From the NCBI RefSeq assembly GCF_000188695.1, contig NW_004457740.1, positions 2,196,906-2,244,405 of the forward strand: 47,500 nucleotides of DNA. Reading direction: 5' to 3'. Below are positions 26,318 to 47,500 of the stretch, piece by piece (positions within the stretch are counted from its first letter, which is position 1; every line of letters begins with the position of its first letter). The translations under genes were made by a program, and so were the position numbers. The notes under the pieces were generated by a model. That model was not told the origin of the DNA. It ran no database searches and saw nothing but the letters and a program-made list of their open reading frames with translations. This DNA is from Salpingoeca rosetta. Taxonomy: Eukaryota; Opisthokonta; Choanoflagellata; Craspedida; Salpingoecidae.

Positions 26318-27450
26318 AGCGCCACACCTCTGCCGACTTGGCCATGGCGCGTGCGACAGCGTCCATTGCTTCCTGGACCGTCATGTCCGGCTAGTTGGGA
26401 AGAGCAGTGAGTTCGCACCAGGCATGAGTGTGTGCGTGTGTGAGAAGCGCGCAAGTGCGGTTGAGCATGTGCGAGGCGATCCATCGACAGGGCTTGTAGT
26501 GACAGGCAGTACTGGCAAACACTGCGACGGATGTCCTTGTCGACATGCCATGGTAAACACGCAAGGCATGAGTGCCGCACCTTGAACTGAATCAGGACCG
26601 GCAAGAAGTCGGGCGGCGTCGTCATGTGCATGACCACAAAGCAATCCTCGCGGGTTTGCTGGGGGCGGTGCGTGTTTGTTTGTGTGTGTGCGTGTGTGTG
26701 TGCATGTGTGTGTGAAGGTGGTGTGAAGTGGGAAAGCATGAAGAAATGGGTGTGAGACTGTGTAAGGAGGGAGAGGACGGGGACAGCAGACAGACGCTGG
26801 GATACAAGCAAAAAGACAGTACCAGCAGGCAAATGGATAACACAGGGTCATTCGAGCCTCACCTTGTGGATGAAGACGGCAAACGCCGTGAGAAGGAGAA
26901 GGTCGTGGTCCTGCAAATGCTCCGCAAACATCTGGATGTACCTGCGCGAGATCTGCTTGTCGTAGACGGTGAACATTGTTTCCTGGCGAGACCGGTCACC
27001 GTTCAAACATGCATCGACAAGAGGCGTGAGTGTGCAGCAGAGATGGCATATGGCGCAAGCATGAGTGGCGCAACCGTGCGCGGTGTATCATCAGCAGAGG
27101 TGGCGCACAGTACTGTCGAGAGCGCTTTGCGCGCGCATTTTCACCTCGGAGACGGTGTGCGGGAACTCCGTGTAGACTTGTGGGGCGGTCGCTGGTCGAA
27201 GGTGTGTCTCCCACCACTCCAAGCGCGCCTGCCATGAGGGCTCATGCTTGCGTTCATCCTGCGGAGGCTGCTCTTCCTCCGCTTGCTGCCCTTGCTGTTG
27301 CCCTCGCTGTTGCTGCTGTGCCTGCTGCCCTTGCTGTGCTTGCTGCTGCTGTTGCTGTCCTTGCTGTCTTTGCTGCCCTTGCTGCCCCTGCTGCCCCTGC
27401 TGTTGTTGTTGCTGCGCCTGCTGCGCTCGTTGTCGATTGGCGTCCGCCAT
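15830..27450 (-). CDS. LYS2: L-2-aminoadipate reductase (Lys2 type), adenylation-carrier-reductase
   Basis: Multidomain enzyme of about 1,421 residues (yeast Lys2: 1,392). By family knowledge it adenylates L-2-aminoadipate, loads it on a phosphopantetheine carrier and reduces it with NADPH to the semialdehyde in fungal-type lysine synthesis. A Gln-rich leader (residues 10-60) precedes a Lys2-type N-terminal region (about 70-335). The adenylation domain (about 345-830) shows [54 protein letters not shown] and [12 protein letters not shown]. The carrier core is FDIGGHSIL with attachment Ser938. The reductase has TGATGFLG (1027-1034), [19 protein letters not shown] and YAQSKW with the Tyr1190/Lys1194 pair, followed by RPGYIFGNS. 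All catalytic signatures look intact. Dispersed eukaryotic introns exclude bacterial contamination. A 4'-phosphopantetheinyl transferase encoded elsewhere is required. A Lys2-like reductase of another acid is the alternative. Confidence 0.95.
16034..16102. repeat. (CA)n microsatellite next to a 5' splice site
   Basis: On the coding (minus) strand it reads (GT)n starting within five bases of the donor of exon 39 of the reductase gene. Confidence 0.9.
17590..17725. repeat. Homopurine tract (GGAAA/GGGGA units)
   Basis: About 130 nearly uninterrupted purines on the plus strand, made of gaaag, gggag and aaaggg units, lie in the intron between exons 34 and 35 of the reductase gene. On the coding strand it is a polypyrimidine stretch. 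Confidence 0.85.
17966..18024. repeat. (ACAG)n tetranucleotide microsatellite
   Basis: About 14 perfect copies of acag followed by a short CA run lie in the intron following exon 33 (18035-18124) of the reductase gene. Uniform unit and no spacers: not a CRISPR array. Confidence 0.95.
22188..22378. repeat. Adjacent (GGA)n and (CAA)n trinucleotide tracts
   Basis: A (GGA)n-rich block (22188-22270) abuts a (CAA)n block (22270-22378), ending a few bases from the 5' splice site of the 22385-22547 exon. Both are intronic in the reductase gene. Confidence 0.9.
24127..24181. repeat. (CA)n microsatellite, reductase intron 11
   Basis: About 27 CA units close to the acceptor side of the intron between the 24343-24471 and 24050-24100 exons. 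Confidence 0.95.
24756..24842. repeat. (GT)n microsatellite, reductase intron 9
   Basis: About 43 GT units on the plus strand, reading (CA)n on the coding strand, within the intron between 24942 and 24662. Confidence 0.95.
25474..25545. repeat. (AACCA)n pentanucleotide microsatellite
   Basis: About 14 copies of a caaac-type pentamer degrading at its right end into CAAAA/CAAAT variants, in the intron between exons 7 and 8 of the reductase gene. Confidence 0.95.
26246..26315. repeat. (CA)n microsatellite, reductase intron 4
   Basis: About 34 CA units. On the coding strand they form (GT)n beginning about 12 nt inside the intron from the donor at 26327. Confidence 0.95.
27260..27425 (-). repeat. 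CAG-type repeat encoding the Gln-rich N terminus of the reductase
   Basis: Imperfect CAG/CAA codon runs interrupted by Gly and Arg codons encode about 50 residues of low-complexity Gln-rich sequence in exon 1. Yeast Lys2 lacks such a leader as far as I recall. Length variation between strains would be expected. Confidence 0.85.
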
Positions 27451-28249
27451 GACGATGTTCTGTCGATGGATGCGATGTCACACTGCTGCTCACGAATCCA
27501 CTGGCCAGCCGCAAGCATTGATGGGAATCTCCTTGATGCGCACTTGAGATAAATGATACTGCGCAAGTACACACGCACACGCACGTGTGTGCACCAGTGA
27601 ACCTGATCTGATGTTGTCCTTGAGCAAGATGCACCACTGAAAACACACATGCACCCACAACAGACGTCCTCCCTCCTGCTTTTTGTGTGCCGTGTCTTGT
27701 TTGTCTTGTTGCTGTAACTGTTTGCTGGTTGTGCGCGTTTGCGCACTTTGTGTGCCGCGTGTTTCAAGTTGACAAGAAAGATGCACAAAACCCTCAATTG
27801 TCGAGCAGGTGCTGCTCCACGTGTTGGGTGTTGACAAGGGCCGGTGATGGTGGGTCAGTGTGGCTGTGGCGTGCGTGCATGGCACAGCAGCCCCGTCATG
27901 TCATGTGATGTGACGACCAGGAATGGGTTGTGGTGGGTGCCGCGCATATGGGGGTGCAAGTGTTATGCAATGCCAGCGGTGGCGATGACGGTTTAATGAA
28001 TGATGCGAGGGGAAAACACGAAAGCCACAGACCAAACATGCGTGCATGCGTTTGTGGGAGAAGGAAGCATCAGGCAGAGCACCACATGTTACACAACAGC
28101 AATCACCGTCATGTCGGCTCATCGGAGCACCAGGAGCGAAGGGAGCACATTCTCAGGCAAGGCGTGGTGGTGGCGTAGTGGTGAATGTGAAGAGGTGGCA
28201 GAAAGCATTGGGCGTGGATGGGTACGTGTGTGGACGAGAAGCGTGGGCC
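27451..28249. other. Tandem intergenic region: reductase promoter side and PKC 3' side
   Basis: The 799-bp spacer lies between the PKC stop and the reductase start, both genes on the minus strand. The right part is PKC 3' untranslated sequence; the left should hold the reductase promoter. A 73-codon minus-strand open frame at 27901-28122 contains one zinc-finger-like CxxC...H...H pattern but is not supported as a gene. Nothing else was recognised. Confidence 0.55.
27992..27997 (-). terminator. Putative variant polyadenylation signal of the PKC gene
   Basis: ATTAAA on the minus strand, about 255 nt past the PKC stop codon. No canonical AATAAA was seen between the stop and this point. Confidence 0.4.
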
Positions 28250-33356
<5,107 letters not shown>

Positions 33357-33653
33357 GGCTGGCTCGTCTGCTGCTCGCTGACGGCTGTTGTTGTGGTGGT
33401 CGTTGGCAGCGCAAGGTGAGTGTACTCGCTTGGTGAGCAGGACAACACGGAAAAGTGTCGTTTATTATTCGTGAATATTCGCCGTTCCTCGCCGTCGTCA
33501 CTGCGACACTGCGACACTGCGAGATGCCACACAACACAACACATGTACACAAACTCTCTCACAACACATGCACACACACAGACACACAAACGCACAACAC
33601 ATGTACACACAAACTTCTCTCACAACACACACACACACACAACACACAGCACG
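33357..33653. promoter_or_regulatory. Short spacer with the PKC promoter and sulfotransferase 3' end
   Basis: The 297-bp interval lies between the sulfotransferase stop and the PKC start. The minus-strand AATAAA at 33461-33466 should end the sulfotransferase transcript, leaving only about 105 bp upstream of the PKC start codon. No core promoter element was identified. Confidence 0.5.
33461..33466 (-). terminator. Putative polyadenylation signal of the sulfotransferase gene
   Basis: AATAAA on the minus strand, 188 nt past the TAG stop of the sulfotransferase. Confidence 0.6.
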
Positions 33654-35152
33654 CTATGCTTGCTGTTGTTGCTGTTGCTGTTGTTGCTGGGCGTGCACCT
33701 TGTCACGAAATGCGGCGTATGTGTCACAGCCAACGACTGGAGCGACCACTTGCTTCCACTTGGCATGGATGTCGGCCAGCACCTCTGCAGGCAGCGTCTT
33801 CTTTGCAGCGCCGCTCTCGCCGCGGTTGATCTTGCCGTGGCGCATCCCGGCGTCCGGCGGCAACCCACAGGCGGCGTTTCGCCGGAGCTTGCTCAGGTGC
33901 TCATCAAACTGGGCCTCGTGCGCCTTCATAAACTCAAAGGAGGAGTGCTCCACAACCTTGTCGATGAGGGCGTCGTCTGCATCGGGGATGCCCATAAACG
34001 CGGCGACGCGCTGCACAACAGAGCGCAGGTCCTGCTTCATGTCCTCGAAGAAGACCCAGAGAACGTCGTCGCGGCCCACGTGCTGCCACCAGGAGATGAG
34101 GTGGTGGAAGTAGCTTGCGTTCTGCATCTCGGACTCTGGCACGCCGCGCGCAAGCCAGAACTCGCGCACAAACTCCTCCAGGCCAACCTCGCCCGGCTCG
34201 AAGAACCAGTCCTCAAAGAACTTGTAGAAGGAGAGCGCGACGTCCGCAGGGTCGCGCACAACAACAATGTACTTGCCGCCCTTGGGGCAGTGGTCGTACC
34301 AGCAGTGGGTCTTGAAACACCGCGGCTGGGCCACCTGCGGCTCCTCCAGGTCCTGGCCGAGGTCATGTGCAAGCTCGATCCAGGGCACCACGGCGCTAAT
34401 CTCCTCAAAGTCCATTGATCCTCGTGAGCGCAGTTGGTGACAGATCTGCTGCATCCATGTGGTTCCCGCCTTTGGCGTGGTCACAATGAACACATCCCCT
34501 GCGTTGGGCTGGAACCCCAGGCCCTACCGTAGCAAACCAAACCAAACCAAGCCGGCAGAGGTAGTAGTTTAGGTGGTGGTGGTGGTGGTGGTGGTGGTGG
34601 TGGTGGTGGTGGTGGTGTGAGATGACAGGCTGGGTTGCGCACTGGGTTGCACACTGGGTTGCACACTGGGTTGCACGCTGGGTTGGTGAGTGGGTTGCCC
34701 GCTGTGTTGATGAGTGGGTTGCACGCTGGGTTGCACACTGAGTTGCACGCTGGGTTGCACGCTGGGTTGCACGCTGGGTTGCACGCTGTGTTGATGAGTG
34801 GGTTGCACGCTGGGTTCGCGAGTGGGTTGCACGCTGGGTTGCACGCTGGGTTGCACGGCACGCTTCTTCACTCCTGGTTGTTGTGAATTGCTTGCTTCCC
34901 ACCCACAAACACTCGTGCGCAGCCATCAGCAATAAACCGCCCCCCCCCCCTCCAGCGTACAGAGTTACAGAGTCGCAGCCAGTAGCAATAAACCCGCCCC
35001 CCCCCCCCCTCCAGCGTACAGAGTTGCAGAGTCGCAGCCAGTCGCAAACGCACCTTTCGCCTTCCAGCCTCTGTCTCAAACCCGGAGAGCCGCTGCTTCA
35101 CCCGCTTCACAGCCTCGCTGCTGCCTTGCTCCAGACTCCGCTCCAGTGGCAT
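33654..35152 (-). CDS. Sulfotransferase of the cytosolic SULT type, two exons
   Basis: Predicted 322-residue enzyme transferring sulfuryl groups from 3'-phosphoadenosine 5'-phosphosulfate to a hydroxyl or amine; acceptor not predictable. Exons: 35054-35152 and 33654-34523, phase 0. The 5'-phosphosulfate loop is TTPKAGTTWMQQI (about 48-60). FKTHCWYD carries the likely catalytic His. KYIVVVRDPADVALSFYKF matches the 3'-phosphate-binding region, and the C-terminal part is typical of the family. No signal peptide or membrane anchor is visible, favouring a cytosolic enzyme over a Golgi carbohydrate sulfotransferase. The protein ends in a run of ten Gln encoded by imperfect CAG/CAA codons. The start at 35152 gives a charged helical N terminus; an additional upstream leader exon cannot be excluded. 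It lies head-to-head with the V-ATPase gene. Confidence 0.93.
34572..34618. repeat. (GGT)n trinucleotide tract in the sulfotransferase intron
   Basis: About 15 GGT units immediately left of the 12-bp minisatellite. Confidence 0.95.
34628..34860. repeat. 12-bp minisatellite in the sulfotransferase intron
   Basis: About 19 copies of a ctgggttgcacg-type unit with variants (ctgggttggtga, ctgtgttgatga, ctgggttcgcga). Because 12 is a multiple of three, it creates long open frames of repeating Asn-Pro-Ala-Cys on the minus strand. It is bounded by splice sites and judged intronic. Confidence 0.93.
34925..35046. repeat. Two-copy tandem duplication with poly-C, sulfotransferase intron
   Basis: A roughly 57-bp unit (caataaac, a C run, tccagcgtacagagtt, cagagtcgcagccagt) occurs twice in tandem with few differences. 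The second copy ends next to the donor of exon 1, suggesting a recent duplication. Confidence 0.9.
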
Positions 35153-35536
35153 GCCTGCGTTGTCCTCCGCCGTCTGTCATGCGTTGCAAAAATCGATCGA
35201 CTTGGAGCAATTTGGCACCTGCAATTTGCAAACCCTCCAGCCAAGCAAGACAAGCCAAAAGACAAACACACACACAACAAAAAGGCAGGCACGTGCCTCC
35301 ATATTTTGTGGAGGGATAATCAGGGCAAATTTTCAGCTAATCTTCGCCAAGCACACCACTTTTTGGAGAAAGCCGGGGGTGTTCTCGCTGCAGCTGCTGC
35401 GTCTCTTGCTTGCCCTCGCTCCGCTCATTCACCCCCCAGATACACGCACAGACACACACGCGTCATCAGCCACAAAGCAGCGCCGCTACCACCACCGCAC
35501 CTCGTCTTCCCCCATACACACACGCAAACCGACACC
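35153..35536. promoter_or_regulatory. Head-to-head promoter region: sulfotransferase / V-ATPase subunit c
   Basis: 384 bp separate two divergent start codons. Near the V-ATPase start the plus strand is C/A-rich and pyrimidine-poor in G. No TATA box is evident. Shared regulation is possible but not shown. Confidence 0.5.
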
Positions 35537-37109
35537 ATGTCTGGAATTGACTGCTCCAACCCCGACTCCATGGATGTGCGCATCTATGACACCACCGTCG
35601 AGGGTATCTACTGCCCAACGTACTCGTCGTTCTTCGGCGTGATGGGCGCCACCGCCGCCATGGCTTTCAGCGGTGAGTCGTGTGGTGTGATGATCTACAG
35701 CAGGGACTGCCGTTGTTGTTGTTGATAGTGATGTTGATGATGGAGTGGCGGGCGGGTGATGGTTGATGGTGACACCCACCACGACACCGACGACAACAGC
35801 GACAGCGGGAGAAGGGTGTAGTGTACAGCACAGGGGAGGGTTAGAGCAAGAGAGTTGGGGGGGGAGTTTTTGAGTGGAGAATGTGAGAGAAGAGAGAGTG
35901 TGTGTGCGTGTGTGTGTGCGTGTGCAGAGGCGGAGAGAGAAGGGAGTGGAACATGTGTATGTGTGAGTTTGCAGCAGCAGTGCAGGCGCCTGTCACACGT
36001 TGTGGACAATGTGAACGACATCGGCCACCAACAACTGCATCAGCAACCACAAACAACACCACCAACAACAGCTTTTCACTCCTACATGCACATGTGCATA
36101 CCCCTTTGATGACAATGTCACCACCGCCTTCCTCACACGTCGTTCTTGCTTCTCTCGGACCCCCACTCTTCCCCACCGCCACACTGATAACAGCTCTCGG
36201 TGCCGCGTACGGTACTGCCAAGTCTGGCACCGGTATCGCCGCCATGTCCGTGCTCCGCCCCGAGCTCATCATGAAGTCCATCATCCCCGTTGTCATGGCC
36301 GGTATCATTGCCATCTACGGTCTCGTCGTTGCTGTGCTCATCTCCAACGGCATGGGCAGCGCATCCTCCTACTCTCTCTTCAGGTGCGTCAGCTCAACAA
36401 TCCATTTGCTGGCAACGCCCGTCGTGCTCTGTGTCATGAACCGTTGCTGTACCCCAGCACATACGCACGAACACACACATACCTTGCTCACTTGTGTGAC
36501 ATGACAACTCGCATGCGTAAGTGACTCATGCGTCTCTCCCCCCTCCCTCTCTCTCTCTGTGCTGATTGCCCCTTGCTGTCGTGCGTGTAGTGGTTTCATC
36601 GACCTCGGTGCCGGTCTTGCCGTCGGCATCAGTGGTCTTGCTGCTGGTTTCGCAATTGGCATTGTTGGTGACTCTGGCGTCCGTGGTACTGCACAGCAGC
36701 CCAGGGTATGTTCCCGCCGCCTGCTGCTGCTGCCGTTGTTGTTGCTGTTGTTGCTGTTGTTGTTGTTGTTGTTGTTGTTGTGTCCAGTGGTGTTCAGTGG
36801 CGCTCTTGGTTGCTTGTTTTTGTGGTACTTTTGTCGAGTGAGACGCGATATCACATGCGGTGGTGAACGGCGTTGTCCCTTCCGACCAGCAACATATCAC
36901 TCGCTTCGCTCGCTCACCCAGTTTCTCCCCATTGCTCCCTGCTCAATCCACAGTTGTTCGTCGGTATGATCCTGATTCTTATCTTCGCTGAGGTCCTTGG
37001 TCTCTACGGTCTCATTGTCGCCCTCATCCTCAACACAAACAGCGGCAGCGGCGAGTGCCACGCAGACTGCTTCAACCCTTGCACTGGCAAGCCATGCGAC
37101 TCGAAGTAA
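35537..37109 (+). CDS. V-type ATPase 16-kDa proteolipid (subunit c)
   Basis: Membrane ring subunit of the vacuolar proton pump; rotation of the c-ring carries protons through an essential glutamate. Exons: 35537-35672, 36194-36383, 36591-36705, 36954-37109 (TAA), phases consistent, 198 residues. The four transmembrane helices are recognisable: [77 protein letters not shown]. Helix 4 holds the proton-carrying Glu160. Strong similarity over about 155 residues leaves no doubt about the family. Odd points are an N-terminal extension with Cys6 and Cys26 and a C-terminal extension after VALILNTN containing four Cys in 15 residues; usual subunits end shortly after helix 4. It may be subunit c or a close paralogue. 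Confidence 0.96.
36736..36782. repeat. (GTT)n tract in a V-ATPase subunit c intron
   Basis: CTG/GTT trinucleotide run in the third intron. Confidence 0.9.
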
Positions 37110-37668
37110 GAAGTCTCCCCAGTCCCCCTATCTCCACCAACAACCAAATACAACCTTTCAAACCAGTCCCTCTCCTCCTCCTCCTCCTCCTCCTCCTCCT
37201 CCAGCAATGACGCTTGTTCATCGCCACTGTTTCATACATATACTCGACACTATCCTTTCGCCTTTCCCTCTTCCACCTCCTGCTCCTCCCTTTTTTCGTT
37301 TTGCCCTCCTGGCATCTCATCGAACCCTAGAGACAAACAACCGCTTTGTCGTTTCTTGTCTTGTTCTTGTCTTTGTCTGCCTGCAACACACGTGTGTGCC
37401 TCTGTGGCAGTAGTGCAAGCGTGTGCGTTTGTCTCAGCCCCACAATGCGCCCATTTCGTGTGCTTTGCTTTTTCTGTCTCGTCGTGTGTTTTTCCTTCTC
37501 CGAGGTTGTGATGCTGTTTACACCCTTCTCTGATTGAAGTGACGACCCAAGGTGTCTGCCAAATGCGGCCAGCACTCACGGGCAGTCTACAATAAATCAA
37601 CCACTCAAACACAAGTTAAACAGAGAGCGAGAGAGTGTGTGTGCGGTGGGGGATGGGGGTGTTGTGGC
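37110..37668. other. Convergent 3' region between V-ATPase subunit c and the DEPDC5/Iml1 gene
   Basis: Mostly 3' untranslated sequence of the V-ATPase gene, with a (CTC)n run at 37170-37203. The AATAAA at 37591-37596 lies only 73 bp short of the stop codon of the opposing gene, so the two transcripts probably overlap or nearly touch. No other gene was recognised. Confidence 0.6.
37591..37596 (+). terminator. Putative polyadenylation signal of V-ATPase subunit c
   Basis: AATAAA 482 nt past the stop codon; the only canonical hexamer in the spacer. Confidence 0.6.

Positions 37669-47500
<9,832 letters not shown>

Larger units (their letters stand above)
15830..27450 (-). other. LYS2: Exon map of the aminoadipate reductase gene (40 exons)
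   Basis: Transcript order: 27145-27450, 26863-26982, 26581-26658, 26328-26390, 26026-26109, 25821-25904, 25593-25673, 25253-25339, 24942-25052, 24585-24662, 24343-24471, 24050-24100, 23856-23927, 23598-23702, 23331-23479, 23106-23201, 22788-22879, 22385-22547, 21993-22086, 21842-21880, 21574-21616, 21215-21360, 20900-21064, 20643-20717, 20349-20424, 20050-20159, 19756-19822, 19472-19569, 19257-19319, 18945-19106, 18699-18826, 18360-18496, 18035-18124, 17815-17866, 17431-17507, 17138-17237, 16724-16976, 16426-16559, 16106-16208, 15830-15934. Phase holds throughout (4,266 nt). The 23598 donor is least certain: two GTAAGT sites sit 14 nt apart (after 23612 and 23598) and only the downstream one keeps frame. 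The 21215 donor (TTT|GTGTCG) is also soft. Confidence 0.85.

Noticed and set aside
15830..27450. Adenylation and carrier domains as a bacterial non-ribosomal peptide synthetase cluster or contaminating DNA
   Set aside because: Domain order and block sequences match Lys2, there is one module with a terminal reductase, and 39 spliceosomal introns interrupt it.
34405..35079. 224-codon frame with Asn-Pro-Ala-Cys repeats
   Set aside because: It reads through the 12-bp minisatellite of the sulfotransferase intron, which has a good donor (AAG|GTGCGT) and acceptor (GGTAG|GGC).

Overview
This is eukaryotic nuclear DNA. Seven protein-coding genes are split by many short spliceosomal introns (GT...AG, roughly 60-700 bp), coding exons are GC-rich, and nearly every intron and spacer is loaded with (CA)n/(GT)n and other simple repeats. 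A MEGF8-type receptor, a FAM81-like coiled-coil protein, a novel-type protein kinase C and a GATOR1 subunit, together with a fungal-style lysine biosynthesis enzyme, suggest a unicellular holozoan, most likely a choanoflagellate. That assignment is an inference from gene content and architecture; no species-level marker was seen.

Layout, left to right: (1) 192-3070, minus strand, FAM81-like coiled-coil protein, 10 exons. (2) 3543-15171, plus strand, a MEGF8/attractin-family transmembrane protein of about 2,740 residues in 14 exons, head-to-head with gene 1 across a 472-bp spacer dominated by a CA tract. (3) 15830-27450, minus strand, a complete Lys2-type L-2-aminoadipate reductase (adenylation, carrier and reductase domains) in 40 exons, tail-to-tail with gene 2. 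(4) 28250-33356, minus strand, a novel protein kinase C of 534 residues in 15 exons, with a 7-nt first coding exon and no C2 domain. (5) 33654-35152, minus strand, a two-exon cytosolic-type sulfotransferase. (6) 35537-37109, plus strand, V-ATPase proteolipid subunit c in four exons with an unusual cysteine-rich tail, head-to-head with gene 5. (7) 37669-47500, minus strand, the DEPDC5/Iml1 subunit of GATOR1, 5'-truncated by the window edge, tail-to-tail with gene 6 and apparently lacking the DEP domain.

The exon models were built by eye from splice sites and family similarity recalled from memory. Reading phase is conserved through every junction from first to last exon in all seven models, which is the strongest internal support available without alignment or RNA data. 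Spacers are short (297-799 bp), so most promoters must be compact or bidirectional.

There is no operon logic. Three products nevertheless relate to amino-acid supply and sensing: the lysine biosynthesis reductase, the V-ATPase proteolipid (lysosomal acidification and mTORC1 signalling) and the GATOR1 subunit that restrains mTORC1. No RNA genes, transposons, CRISPR arrays or viral sequences were recognised.
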